Of a DNA stretch of 64,000 bases, positions 36,568 through 50,400 are shown piece after piece. Made by a program: the position numbers and the translations under genes. Positions within the stretch are counted from its first letter, which is position 1. Each line of letters starts with the position of its first letter. The DNA comes from Scortum barcoo (Eukaryota; Chordata; Actinopteri; Centrarchiformes; Terapontidae). Location of the stretch: NCBI GenBank assembly GCA_023238725.1, contig JAKKUS010001080.1, positions 1 through 64,000 of the forward strand, read 5' to 3'. Under the pieces are notes generated by a model. It saw only the letters and a program-made list of their open reading frames with translations. It made no database searches and was not told the origin of the DNA.

Positions 36568-37799
36568 TGATTTTCTCATCTCTAACTTACTGCCAGAAGG
36601 CCAAAAAAGTGTATTTCCCCAAATATCCAACTTTTGCTTTACGATTAAAACTTAAAACACAAGATCACAGGCCTCAGACTCCTTCTGGGAATAAATTGTC
36701 AAACTGCACACACATATTGTCTCTGTTCTCTTTTCACCGCATGCTTACACATCAAATTCCTCTTTTCCCACCTCCTCTGAGACCCCCACACAACACGCAA
36801 ACAAATCTAATTTTACAGAGTTCAGCGGAGTGTTAATTTCATCAAGTGGGTAAATTTATGGACACCATAAAGGCCTGTGGCCTCCGGACGCCGGAGCACC
36901 AAGGATTCACTGTAATGTTATCACGGCTACCTCAAAGGCATCTGAATGGCAGCAGAAGAGGCCGGCACAGAGGCCACGAAGAGACTGAGCTTATCAGGTT
37001 TATGTTGGGCTAATTACAGGACCGGGAGACAGACTCACTGTCAGGAGGGACGGTAATATCATTAATGTCAAGGAAAAGGGGAGGAATGAGATGCGTGGGG
37101 CGTAGTGTGTGTCTGTGAGGGAGAAATTACGGCTGGATTGTATAAATGCCAGAAGGTAATGAAAAATGCAAGGGGGGTGTCAGGAGATACAGTCCTTCTC
37201 AGGTGTCTGCGCTCTTCACTGGATCAGAATAGCCTAATTAGGATAAATTATTAATCAGGATTGTTTTTTGTTCTCAGCAGTTTCACAGAGACGACACTCA
37301 GGATGAGCAAACTGTTTCTCTACAGCTGCTTCACAATGGACAGAACAAACTGTTATTTTACAAAAACACCACACGAAATACACCAGAATCTGGATAGGAT
37401 GATCAAATATTGCTATAAAACTAAACAGGTTTAAACTCAAACTTATATACTATATGACTAAAAGGGGAGAAAGAGAGAACTTGTATCAGAGGAGATGGAG
37501 TAAATGGTTCATTATGAGGGCCACGACTAAATCATATAAAGGAGTTTTGTCATTAGACTTGGGCACGCCTAATGTTAGCTGATGGACTGAATCATTATTA
37601 CATGGTTAGCCAGTCAGATCAATAAGTTGGTCATTCCACTGAGTGTATTTACTTTAATACAGCTGAGTCTTTTAAAAAATGATTAATAATAATGATGAGA
37701 ATATATCTATATGTGTGTTCTTTTTTTATAAGATTTTCCTTTTTTCTGTTAATTTCAGTAAAGTTTAATTAAAAAAAAAAACAAAACAAAAAAAAAAAC

Positions 37800-38095
37800 A
37801 TGGACTGTGGCTGCAGCTCCTGATTCATTTCCCCCATTATCGATGAACTATTTCATCTATATAATGGTTAAAACTGTCCACAGTGTCCTAAAATCCAGGG
37901 TTGCATCTTCACATTACTTGTTTTGTTACAAATTCATTCATTTTTTTATCTCATAACACAAAGAAAGTCTGAAAATCCTCACTGCTGAGGAGCTGAAGCT
38001 AATAAATGTTTTAAATAAATGTATATTGTCTCAAAAAATGTCGAAAACCAATAAAAGATTATTAAAACAGTTGCAGATTTATTTTCTGTTGATCT
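37800..38095 (+). repeat. Dispersed 'GGGCTGCAACTA / GATTAAT' repeat copy
   Basis: It begins 'tgtggctgcagctcctgatt', includes 'cattatcgatgaactatttc', and ends 'aaaagattattaaaacagtt' plus 'gcagatttattttctgttga'. This is a degenerate copy of the family seen at 15.9-16.2 kb. Confidence 0.5.
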
Positions 38096-41000
38096 TTAAC
38101 TGTATCAGCTCTCTCCAGAGGACAAGGAGGAGAATAAACCAGTCACACATCTGTGCAGGGATCCTCATGAGTCCCTGTTAAATTTTAAAGAGGAACACAT
38201 CGGACCAGAAGTTTAAGAAAAAATGCTTTTATTTCTATTACACCTTTAAAAAGCATTTTTTTAAAGCACAATTTACTCTGTATACAAACACCTCTCTTCC
38301 TTAGACTAAAAAATGGTAGCATCTGCACATTGTGCTTTGATTGCAAAGTCTGTACAACCGCTCTGGGTCTCCTGTGGTGTCACGACCCCAGTAAACATTT
38401 TATTGCATAAATCACATTTGACCTCAGTGGTCATATGTCGAAGTCTTTAACAGATTGTGGAAAGACAGAAGAAAAATGACACGGAAATGAGGAGAAAGAA
38501 GTTCTCATACCTGTAACACAGTGAACAATAATAGCAGCTTCCTTGATGAAGGTGTTGCACATTGTCCTGAAAAGAAAAACAAAAGAAATCCAAAAGAAAA
38601 ACAAACCAAAATCATGTGACAATAAACGGCAGTTGTGCTTGTGTCTATCTAGCAAAACTTCTTACTCCTTTGTAAATAATTGAATGATGCAAACACACAC
38701 TCCAAAAAGAAGAAACAAAAAGATAAAGTTTCAAGGAGAACTGGCAGCTATTGGCCCATTTGCCTTTAAAACCACAGCTGACTAAATGCTAATCTCTAGT
38801 TGCACACATCCCCTTTACAATAAGCAAGTTTCACATATCTTCACTATAATCTATTTTAACCTACATTTGAAAAACTAGCATTTCTCAAAAGGCAGTGTCT
38901 CTCTGTGATGTCTCCACGGAGACTTAACATCATTAAATGCTGAATGGAAAATCGGTTTTGCACAAAAATATACAAATTCAAATATACTTGAATGACTTTG
39001 GTATAAACAAAATGCAGATACTTATTCACACACAAAACGTCCATTCCTGAATGTTCCCTTTAAACTACATCTTTCTACTTGTCCCAGCAAAATACGAATT
39101 ATGTACGTGTTCACCACTGGGGAGTGGAGAAAACATGGACCAGCAAGCATTCATAAAAACAAAGGATTATGAGAGAGGAAAAAAGTGCACTCAAACCTCT
39201 TTTCTGGGACGGTATTTTATCTTTTAACCTTTAAAAACAGCATCAATATGATTTTATTCTACAGTATAAACTTCGAATAAACGATGGAGGATTAGGGCCA
39301 GTTTTTGAGGATAAAATCATGATATATATATATATATTTTAGTCATATCTGGAGAGAAAAGCAATTGTATTACAAGAAGAAAAGTCATATTCTTTGAATA
39401 GTCATAGAATTACATGAAAAAGGTTGGTTTGAGAAGAATATGTTGGATTTTATGATCCAACTACACGATTAAATGTGCATGTTTTAGCTTTTTCTGAAAT
39501 AGTGTTAACTGTACAATACAGTATTTATTCAGTTTTTTTACAGTTACTTATACTTATTTCCTTGCAAGTCTCCTTTTTTTCCTCTTAATTTTGAGGCTTT
39601 ATTCTTGAAATATAACAATCTTCCAAGTTTCCAAGTTTATTTTCTTACAATGCAAGATGTCAAGTTACAGATTAAGCTGTCAGGTCAGAAAGACGCACCC
39701 GCAGGAATTAATAATGAGTCTGAACGAAAGGAAACTTGTTTCTATCCAACGTAACGCTGAACTGAATCACATGCTTCTCTGATTTTATTCTGAGGGGCTT
39801 GTACTCATACCAGTTTTATGAAAATGACCAAAGAAAATTCACCATCCACACCTTCAGAGGAGCAAACCAGCCTGATTCTCCCGCTTCCCATTAATAATCT
39901 TTAAGGCAGATCGATGAAAGCCTCATTAATGCCGAGGGCTCCTCTTTGTTTTCTTTGCGAGTGCGATGCCAGTGAATGCTGACTCATCTCCCCCGACCAG
40001 CGACTGTACGGTGTTGCAGGCTCTCCAGCCTATTAGCCGGGTGAATTGTTCGAGCCTTGGCGAGCCCGTTTCTCCTCGTACAGCGGTCAACAGGGCAGCA
40101 CTCAGATTAAAAACGCTGAGTTCATGCACCCGCAACAGCCGAGAGGAGCAATGAGAGGCCTGCTTGGGACTGACAGCCTCTTTGTGTTTGTCGAGAATTT
40201 ACCTCGACCTTCAGCACTCCCGGCATTGTCCATTTAAATGTTATAAATTGACATGTTGGTGAGACGCAGCTGTGCCTGTGCTGCCCACACGTCTATCCAC
40301 AGTAACGCACGACGCATACATCTGCACCACCTACACTTACATCCAACAATTGAGTTATAGAAGAGGAAATTTTCAGATGACTTTCCAAGCAGGCTACAAT
40401 CTGAAAAAAGGTCAAAAGGGAGCTTGAGAATGATTGAAAACGGGGGCTCGTCTGAAGCTGAAGTTCGGCATTTAAAGAAAGTTTAATGGAAGAACAAGTA
40501 TTAGTGTCCAAGTCACTGCCACAGCGTGTCCTGTGTACATTTCTTATCGTAGAAGGGAGCTTTAAAATGACACTGCAGCTTTATTTGTGTGCATTTTATT
40601 TATCTTAATTATCAGGTAGAGTGCAGATTAATTGGCATTAATGCAAATTTTAATGTGTTAGAGTTAACCAGGATTATTTCTTTTAGTTAATCCTTTGTTA
40701 GAATAGTGAAAAATACCAGTTAACCTCAGAAGAAATGACTGATAATATCATCAGACATGACGCATCTGTGTTATATGTGAGACAGCGTAGCCACGAAGAA
40801 GTTGAATATATCTAGCTTTACTTTTGCTTTACCCGTGCAAATGAGAAAAACAGTGACGGTGAATTGAGTGTTTCATTTCTCAGCCGCTTTTTTGCCAACA
40901 AACAGCAGCACAATCCAGGATCTGCGTTATGAGGAATTTGAGCTTTACTAACTGAGCTGAACTCAAAGTGATGCAGAACTCACTATTTGTCAACTGTGTT

Positions 41001-42350
41001 CTGCAGCGGCACATGAATTATTGAGGGTTTTTGCGAATGTCCGACAGACTCTAGTGGCTTTTGGTTACAGCTAAGAAGTGTAGCACAGTTTGTCATCTCA
41101 AAGCACCACATAAAAAGGTAGCAGCATTATGTTGGCTTCGGTGCTGGCGGCTAATCAGAATGAATTATTTATCAGGATTTTTAAGCCTGTTGCAGGCCTG
41201 ATGGGTTTATCTCAGGGAATTTAACGGGAACGCTCGTGTTTTGGCAGCGCGCTACCTGTCTTCCATGTCTCAGCTGAAATACAACCTGGTCCCAGTCAAA
41301 GTCTCAGGATGCAGTCATGCAGGTAACTCCGACCAGATGTGCGTACACAACTGCTCAGCTAAACACAGCGGGATTGTGGGTAGGAAGCAAAGAGAGCTGG
41401 TGGTGGCTGGTTTAAACTTCTGAAAATTGAGATGTTTCTTCTTCAGAGATGATTGATACCCAATTCATGACTTAATATCTATACTGAAGGAGAGAAATAG
41501 CTGAAGGAGTTGACCTCCCTAAAGATACAGAAAGATATTTGTGACTTTTATCTGTGTTTGAGGGGGGAGGGCTTCAGAAAATAACTGGAAGCTGCTGCTT
41601 TGGAGGCATTAAACATTTGACTCTGCAGCATTTCTGTGAAGGGATGATTGCCAAATTAATTTATCTCACCTGACAGCTTAAACACAGTACACCGAAAAAC
41701 ACATTGTCTGTTTTGAAGCCTTTTGATGTTAAAGGGGTAAAATCAGGTTGTAGTGGAGAAATATGATCCAAAATGATTTTTTTTTTTTTTTTACAGTTTC
41801 TTTGTTTCAATAACCGTTTCTAATTTGGTTTTAAATGGTAAGAAAATATAATTGGAGAAGAGACTTGTTTTGGATGCGTCAAAGAATAGTGGAAATGTAA
41901 TTTAGTTTAAAAAATTTGAGGACTTTTATCTTTCTCTAACATCATATATTGTTACTTTAAACAAAACACACACACACACACAACCACACACTCACCCTCT
42001 GAAACTAGGTCTGTGCATAATTACAGACACTAGCTCAAGGAAAAAAAAAAGGAAAGAAAAAAAAAAACAGGAGAGGAGAGCTACAGTCGATGTTGCAGAA
42101 AATATAAAACCTGCAACAGAGCACAGGAGAAACATTTAGTGGTGAGAGCTGCAGCTGAATAAACTTTAGATTAAGAACCTCAAACCAAAACTGGGACGCC
42201 TTTACACACACACACACACACACAAACAAACACACACAATGTGAGCATCTGCCTCACATTGAATCATCATCATTGAGTTCTCACACATAAAGTATATTCA
42301 ACTTCTCAGTCATGATCGCAGCTGTATATTATATGTGGCTTACAGTTTAT

Positions 42351-44385
42351 CTAGTTGTGCTTGGCACGAATCCCTTTTAAGTAGTTTTTCCAGCGCTTGA
42401 CCACATCCTTGAAGATGGGAGAGTTGTCTATGGATGCCACCAGCTGCAGCTGGTTAATGTGCGTAGTGTGATAGTCCCAGCGTGCCAGGTTGGGTGCCGT
42501 GCCCAACATGAAGTGACGCAGGTCGTAGATGCTCCCAGACCCGGTGTCAAAGAGTGGCAGCATGGCCTTCAGAGACTCCATGCCACGGCTGAACAGCTGC
42601 CCAGCCTCCCTGCCAAGCTTCTCTCCGGCTGTCTCAGTCAAGTCAAAGAGTCCCAGCAGGGAGTAGATGAAGCCGTTGAGGACAAAGGAGCTGGGCGTGG
42701 TGGGGTATTCTTCATACCAGTCGTATTTGTTCATGAACACAGCTTTGACCCCGTGCTGTGCTGAAGGCACCTTGTAGGGTCCTACTGCCTTGAGGGCAGC
42801 GTTGAGGTAAGCCTGGTCCTTGGTAAGGAGGTAGGCTCTCACTAGAGTGGACATGGCCTGGCCCTGAGCCATGGCCGAGTACCAGCCGGGCTCCAGGGGT
42901 CGGAAGCCTTCGCCCAGTTTACGGGTGACCATGATCGGCCAGCCACCTCGCTCATCCTGGTTACGAAGCAGCCAGTCACTGGCGGCAAAGAAGGCGGCCA
43001 TGTGTGCAGTGGTGGAGATAGTGACGTTGTCAACAAAGCCACGCCCATGTAGGACTAACCGCACCACCCGTCTGGGCATGATCTGAGAGGGAAGTGAGGT
43101 GCAAAGGAACAATCAATGACTAGAATCAGGATTTGACGCCAATTCAATAATGCTGTTTATCTCTACATACAGTCATTTATTATCATCATTGTCAGAATGA
43201 AATAACCTGGTTCAAAGTTCTCATGATGAAATATGTCTTAAGTTAAATTTGAAAAAAACATACATTATATTGAATCTTCCTTTACAATTTGGACAGAAAA
43301 ATAAAATATAATGCTGCAATAATCATTATCTTATTCATTTCTGACTGAAAGACAGATGGGGAATCAATTATTGCCAATTACGTATGGTCCAGTTCAGGGC
43401 TGTAACTATTGATTATTTCCATTGATTAATCCAATGATTATTTTCTTGACTGATTAATCAATGTGTATATAAAATGAAAAAGTTGAAACAAAGAAATGTT
43501 TATGCAGTTTTGATTTAAAAATGACTTTTTACTCAATTATAAATATACCTGCCAATTAATTTCTATCAATCCACTGATAAACTAATTGTTTTAGTTCCAG
43601 TTCAGTCACATAGTTTCAAACCCAGGCGTTATACCAAAAATCTGACATAAACCAACCTTGGTGGCCTTCACAGCCTTGGTGTTGGACAGCCCGACGCCCT
43701 TCCTGAGGTCGGTGAGCAGGTCTCGGGTCAGAGTGCTCCAGGAGGTTCGTGCTCCGATACCGTAGGTGATGTCGCGGTCTTTGAAGGCGATGAGCTGCGT
43801 GCTGGTCACGTAGTGGATGGTGAAAGGAGGGCCCTTCTCGGTGGTCTCGAGGATCACGGACACGCTGCTGTTGGAGATGAACTTGAGGTCCAAGCTGAGG
43901 ATGAAGTCTTTGGAGTTCCCGAGCTGGAGGGACACGCCTTCTGAGGACTCTGTGGTGGTTGGGGAAGGAGGGTGGGTGCACAGATAAATGAGGAGGGGTG
44001 TTAAAGATGTTGATAACGAGCTGAAAATGCAGGAGAAAATGTGTTTTACAGCGCTTTGTGAAGTGCAGTTGGTCAGAGAAGAAATGACTAACCTCATTTG
44101 ACTGACTTTAAGAACCTCTGACGATTACTGGATGACAAAGGACTATTTTTAGCCGACTGACTGGAAGCCTTTTACAGTCCGTCTGTCTTTCTTTAATACA
44201 CTCTCCTCTGATGGTGCGTCTCTATGATAGCTCGTCTTTTCCTTCATGTTCCCACATTCACTCGGTAGTCACATTCTCAAATGATCAATAAGATTCAGAT
44301 AACTTTTGAAAAAGTCTGCGGTCAAAACCCTTCGCTTTTTTATTATTTTTTTTACCATCTTCCTACCTGTGTGATGTGCCTAGCT

Positions 44386-44430
<45 letters not shown>

Positions 44431-47400
44431 AAGGAGAGACTCAAACTCAGCTTCTCATGGGATGTACAGTGCAGATGTGTCATTTCACACTGAGCTTAAT
44501 TAGGAGGACATAAGGGAGGAGAGAAGAGAGCAGTGGGAAGATGGAATAAGAGTTAAAGAAGAAGTTGATGCACTGCAGCAACTTTTTTCATTTGCATCTT
44601 CCCCACAAAGCTCAAAGATACGAACTCAGATGATATTCACTTTCCACACTGCCACTGCTCCTCTTACATTATATCAACCCCGCACCAGATTCTCTAAAGT
44701 CATTTCAACACTTTTAACCCCCCCAACCCACCTCGCCCAAAAGCATTAACAGTTTCTGGGATGATTTCTCCTTTGGCCTCATTACTTGGTCCATACAGCA
44801 AAAAAAAAAAACAACCAAAAAAAACCCTCTTTTCTCATCAAGGCTGCCCAAGGGATGAAGAGAGGAAAGAGTGTAGGAGTCAAGAAAGAGGAGAGTAATG
44901 GAATGATGGGTCGCACAAGTACCCTTAAAGCGAGCCCGAGACTGGAGAGAGTGAAAATGAGCCAATAGTGAGAAGACAATTGAGAATCAAGAGACAGAGA
45001 GATCTCACATGACACGAGCTGAGAAAGCAGAAGCAGACAAGGCCGTCTGAGACACAAAGGCAGTCAATCAGGAGGAGAATGAAGGAGAGAGACAGTCTGG
45101 CAGGGGCCTCTGGATGACTACGGCTCTTTAATGCACTCATAAATCCATTACTTAAGGCAATGCACAGAGTAAGTGGATTTGTACTCTGGCCTCGTGATTA
45201 CTCTGGCATCAATAAAGGATGGGCTGGGAATATAGACGAGAATCCGCCTCCTCCTCTGCTCTGCTCGGCTCTCAGGCTGTTTAGCAATAAGGCAGGAGGC
45301 AGAGATGACATGCAGCTAGAAATATGTCAGCGTAAAACCACACTTGTATACACGAGTGAGCACATTAAAGGAACGCTTGAAAACACATGTAGGGTACGTG
45401 CTGCGCAGGAGACAACCGTCGATGCACGTGTGGTTATTCAGTGACTACATCTGTGTGTCGACACGAGAGAGACAGCGCGGATAAAAAGTTTTGGGAATAT
45501 TTAACGTTTTTAGTCTACTTAAATCAGTCAATTATTTGCTTAACTCATCCTGACATCTATGAAATGCTGAAAAATGCCAGAGCTTCCCAGAGCAAGATGT
45601 TTATTTAAAATAGCTTGTTTTGTACAGCCAACAAGTATTATAGTATGGTATTTTTGCTTGAAAAACAATAACACCATTAAACACTTGCCAAATCAGTGGC
45701 TCATTAATTTCCTGTCAATCAACTAATTGATCAACTAAACCTTCCAGCCCTACATGTTTTATCGTCTCACGTCATTGATCGTAGCTTTCATGCAGCTTTT
45801 TAACACTGCTGAACATACAGTTATCTGAACTTATTAAAAATATAAAATACATGTTTGCAGAAGTACACACCCCCTGGAAGACTTTACAGACAGCATTTAC
45901 AGCCTCGAGGACCGGTCTGTCTTTCTTCTCACGATTCTCTTTTCTTTTTTTGCAAAACCGCTCCAGCTCTGTCGAGTTGCATGGGGATCAGGAGTGAACA
46001 TTTCCAGGTCCAGCCACAGATTTTTGATGGGAGAGCTTTAAAAAAAAAAAAAAAAAAAATAGAGCCAGACTTTGCCACTCGAGATCTGTTTTCACTGTGA
46101 AATAAAACTTTTGGTCCTTAAGATTTTAAAACCCCATTTTAAAAATTTTTTTCGTGCAATAATCTCTCTGTATGGTGCTTTTTAATGAGTGGTCATGGAG
46201 GCCATTCAAGTGCTGGTGAAAGACTATTTTTGATATCAGCCTCACTGTTTCTTCGTATCAGAGCTGTGTTAAGTTGCTGCATCAAAACATAATATTTCCT
46301 ACTGCTGCTGCTGCCGCCGCCTCACATTAAACCCAGCCAACTGGTGCCTTTATTGTGAAGTAGGAAATTATATGTATTTGTCACCGCGGTTAACGACATC
46401 CAGGATGATTCAACAAAAATACATTCACGAAACAAGACTGCTGTAATTTTGCACATTTTTCTCCAGCGGATCTTTTTTTTTATGGTTGAAAGAGAGTAAT
46501 GAAACAGGAAAGAGCCACAGAGAGTCGTTAGATGAGGAGTTTCAGGCATCAAAACTTGCTGGTTGGTGAATCTACTTTTTAAAAAGAGGCTGTAGCCGGT
46601 GACAGCTGTTACTCCACTGCATCGCCGTACACAGATCACCTCGCTAATTCAGGCAGGTTTTGGTCTGAAACAAAACTTTTTCTTTTTTATTTCTGAACTA
46701 TCAACCGACCACGGGGGGATAGAGAAAATAAAGGTGCTCAGTGGCGGACAGGAATGTGCAGATGGTAGATGGTAGGTTATTATCAGGGGACAGACGATTG
46801 ATCCACTTGTCAGAAAATTTGAGAGGCTGTTCAGCACCGGTGCCCTAGATACAGTAAGGAAGAAAAAAGACCCAAAACAGGGAGAAGAAAGGAGTAGGAG
46901 GAAGAAGTGGAGGGAAGCAAAGACAGAAAGAGAAACTGACAGTGGAGGAGGAAAACAGGAAAAGTTTTGGATGAGGGAGCAGAATAAGGCGTCGAAATGG
47001 ATAGACGTATTATGATTGCGATGTTTAGGAGGCACGGGAGGGCTGAGGGGTGATAAGTGGGTGGAAATGAGTAAACAGAGGCAGAAGACTGACTGAAATC
47101 TGGGGATGGACAGGGAAGATTAATGGAGAACGGAGACTGCCGAGGGAGGGCTGAGGAGCGATGATGAAAACATGATGATGTCGAGGAAAGAGAGAGCTAT
47201 GACGGCGAGCTGCAGCTGTAAGGCAAGGTGAGCGAGGAGCAGAGAGAGAGAGAGAGGAAGGAGGAAGTGTGTAGGGGGGAAATGAAAAGAAATTGTTGAT
47301 GATGAGAGGCTGAAAGTGGAGGAATTAGGGGAAGGTGAAAATTACAGTGGAGGAGCAGCAGCAGCTCACCAGAGGACACAGAGAGGGAGAGAGTCCTGGA

Positions 47401-50400
47401 AATATCAGCAGGAGATCAAAGAAGAATAAAAGACAGCCCACATTCAGCACTGGGTGAAAGATTTTGACTTCTCCCACTTCCGAAAATAACTCTGCCAACT
47501 ATCTTGTGGCCTTGGTCATTTCAGAGCTGGAAAACTAGGCCGTACATCCAACCTCCATTACAACAAATAATCAGGTTTTATTTATAGTTTAGATATTTAG
47601 ACCACTCGGAGATCTGCACCGTCACTGATTTCACAATGTAAGAACGCTATAAAACAAAGTCTGTACATTTCTTAAGGTTGAGCAACTTAATGAAAATATC
47701 TAACCACAATTATTATCACCAATCTGTGGTGATTGCAATTATTTTCTACGCATAAAGTTACAGGCCTGGATTTGCATAGTATTAAAGCAGATGTTACAAA
47801 CATATTGTTTCTACATTAACAGTATCATAAAATATTGGTTAATATGGTTAAGGTCATCCCAGGCTCTTTTTTTTTTTTTTTTTTAAACCAGCTAGAGAAA
47901 AGTCAACGTGTATGTAAACTTAGCTAATTTCCTATAGACAAAAATTATTCATTTAACACACACGTATTGGGATATTTATAGTATGTCCATCGACTCTGTT
48001 CACTAGCTGTCATTTAGCGTTACACCCGAAAACTGCACAGCTGCTAGGTAGTCTGAAATTGCAATCACGCAGATCGTTAATGTGGGAAAAGGAAAACTCA
48101 CCACTCTGTTGGTCTTTTATGAAGAGCAAAAAGACACGGTTCATTATGTATTCTGTAAAACATTAAAAATGGCACAGAGTGGTGTTTCCTCTTCCACAAA
48201 ACCATCTTGGACTGAGCGTATAGAAAGCAGCATGCGGAGAGGGAGAACATTCACGAGGGAGCAGCCAAGATTTCTGTTTTGTTGTTTCTCCAACTCACAG
48301 AGTAGTATTAGTAGGATAGTAGTGAGTAAATGTGTCAGTTGTCATTGGAGATGGTGAAACCAACGGTCACCGGATTAAACTTTAAATAGCTCGTGTGATT
48401 TGAAAATTGCATCGTCTCTGAACTATCATTCCCACCCAATGCTGCAGCCCTCAAAACAATTCTGTTTGAGGCATAATGAAACGACAGCACCAAGAGGGAG
48501 ACAGTTCTTTTATTTTTTTTCATATTTTCCCTCTTTAGAGATCAATTTATAGATGCATAAGGGAGAAGGGTGCACACACTAAATGACTATACAGTCTGAG
48601 GGAGGCTGAAGCACAGTTTCTTCAGCATCGCATGAGCCTTGGATATAAAGCGAGCGAGGTGAATTAAATTCCTCAGAGCTGAAAGAAAATGGCACCAAGG
48701 ACAAGTGCCATCTTTCAGTTTTATTACACTGAGGCAAGAATTCCCATTTTCTGAAGGCCTATTAAGTATATGCGCTGACAGAGAATTAAACAGACAATAT
48801 GGTGACATGTCATCCATTTGTAAGGATTTTTTTAGCGTCTTACTGCAATCTAATCCAATCTAACAATATAACTCTGAAATAACTACAAAAAAAGTCTTTC
48901 AGTGACATTTTGGTGACGCCAACTCAGTGCTTGACTCATCACAGGTCGATTAAAACAAGTACATCCTTTGTTTAATATCAAACCTCTGGTAATAGAGATG
49001 AAACTCTTCTGATAACGTTAAAGCCGATGATATCTGACTGATGATCTGTTAGCGTCACAGACAAGCTGCCCTGAATCCCGGAGTCCCTGATCCAGAGATA
49101 AGGTGATTTTCTTTAAATATAAATATGATAAATATGAGATGCTTAAGGGAACAATCTGGTAATATTCTGTTTATCTGTTTGCAACAAATGAGATTCATCC
49201 TTTTGATGGAAATACTTACTATTCAGGTGCAGTTTTGCAATAACCTAGCATTTTAAAATAAGCAAAGTATATATTTGACACTGTTTTTTTAAAAAGATTT
49301 ATAGCTCCAGCACTTTACTACCTGTCTGAAAACATGACATGATGAACTACACTCTCCCCAAAGAGACTCCCCTCTCTGTTGGTCTTTGTGCACAACAATA
49401 AGGCAGCAGTTAACCACCTTTCATTAAAGCCCATATGGCACATTTCAAAGAGCTCACTAAGCTGACAGCAGCCCAGAGCTTCACTTTGTCCTTTGACCAA
49501 CAAACAGAATTAAGATTAACTGGCTACAGCTGATAACATTTGTTGACAACAGACATCATTTCATCCGCTGATACGTGTGCTTTGGATGGTCTGCTGTGAA
49601 AAGAATGTCGAGTGGAGGTACTGCTGAATGCATTTTCGACAGCAAGTGTGACAATAGCTGACTAAGTGAACAAAATAGGATGAAATGTGTGATGCTGCCT
49701 CTGCCGGTCCTTTAATCATTATCATTTTTAGGAATCTGTCATTATGTGTGTGTGGGGGGGGTCCACTGTCAACCAACAGAGTCTGCCGGTATTCTCTCAC
49801 TGTGGCTGTGACTCACCGCAGACTATCATCCTGTCCTGAGGGTGTAGTTGCATATCGAGCCTCCTACAGCCACAGTTAACAGGAGATAAGCTCCTTGCGC
49901 CCGAGGCCATCTGGGCTCATGGAAGGCTTACGTACCTGGAGCGCTGAACTGACGCACGGAGGAGGCTCGGGTCTTGTCGTGGACACGGCTGAGGCTGCAA
50001 CCTTTCGGGACACTCCAGGGCGCTGTGCTGGCCCGGCTGTCTCTCTCCTCGGCCGTGTCGTAAACCTCGACGTGGGGAGGCCGCTCGGTCAGGTTTTTGC
50101 TGTAGTGGCTCAAGCCATACTGAGCAATCTGGATGGCGTAGAAGTAACCTTGAGGCCCCCATTGAGTGGACAGAGGCACACCTGGGTGGAAAAAAGAGAT
50201 GTAGAGAAGAAGAAAAAGAACAGCAATATTAAAAAAAATGGACCTCCTTATATGCAAGCGATCCTAGACATTACATCCTCATGCTTCTGTACTTTGTTGT
50301 ATTTTTCTGGTTGTTACTCAGGCTCCTACATGTAGTGTTTATATGATCATCTTGTTTGTGTAAAGGTTTTTCTTTTAAGCTCTTTGCAGTCTATTTTAAG

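Larger units (their letters stand above)
31241..42350. other. Intergenic region between PAQR5 and GLCE
   Basis: No coding exon is recognisable in about 11 kb. It contains dispersed repeats (33.74-33.96, 34.98-35.35 and 37.80-38.10 kb), a foldback element (36.28-36.57 kb), a GC-rich hairpin (33.19-33.24 kb), a GATA-motif cluster (31.75-31.96 kb) and relatively GC-rich, non-repetitive islands near 36.83-37.20 and 39.84-40.25 kb that could be conserved regulatory elements. The GLCE 3' UTR occupies its upper end; no AATAAA or ATTAAA was found in the first 250 nt after the stop. CA repeats lie at 41968-41983 and 42205-42222. Confidence 0.55.
43950..49935. other. GLCE intron 2
   Basis: A 6-kb intron with no recognisable coding sequence. 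It contains a 40-bp TG microsatellite, a copy of the GATTAAT repeat (45.5-45.75 kb), a 20-base A run (46040-46059), a CTG/CCG triplet stretch (about 46303-46320) and a purine-rich tract (46.85-47.4 kb). Confidence 0.6.

Noticed and set aside
42459..42764. 101-codon open frame on the plus strand
   Set aside because: It is the antisense shadow of GLCE coding exon 4 and has no family resemblance.
43616..43981. 121-codon minus-strand frame rich in Arg, Pro and His
   Set aside because: It is an alternative frame of GLCE exon 3; the true frame matches the epimerase.
46649..47379. Ser/Leu/Pro-rich minus-strand frames that look like hydrophobic small proteins
   Set aside because: They arise from the pyrimidine-rich complement of the GA tract and have no motifs or splice context.
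49895..50335. 146-codon open frame on the plus strand
   Set aside because: It overlaps GLCE coding exon 2 in antisense; it continues into intron sequence with a Lys run and resembles no known protein.
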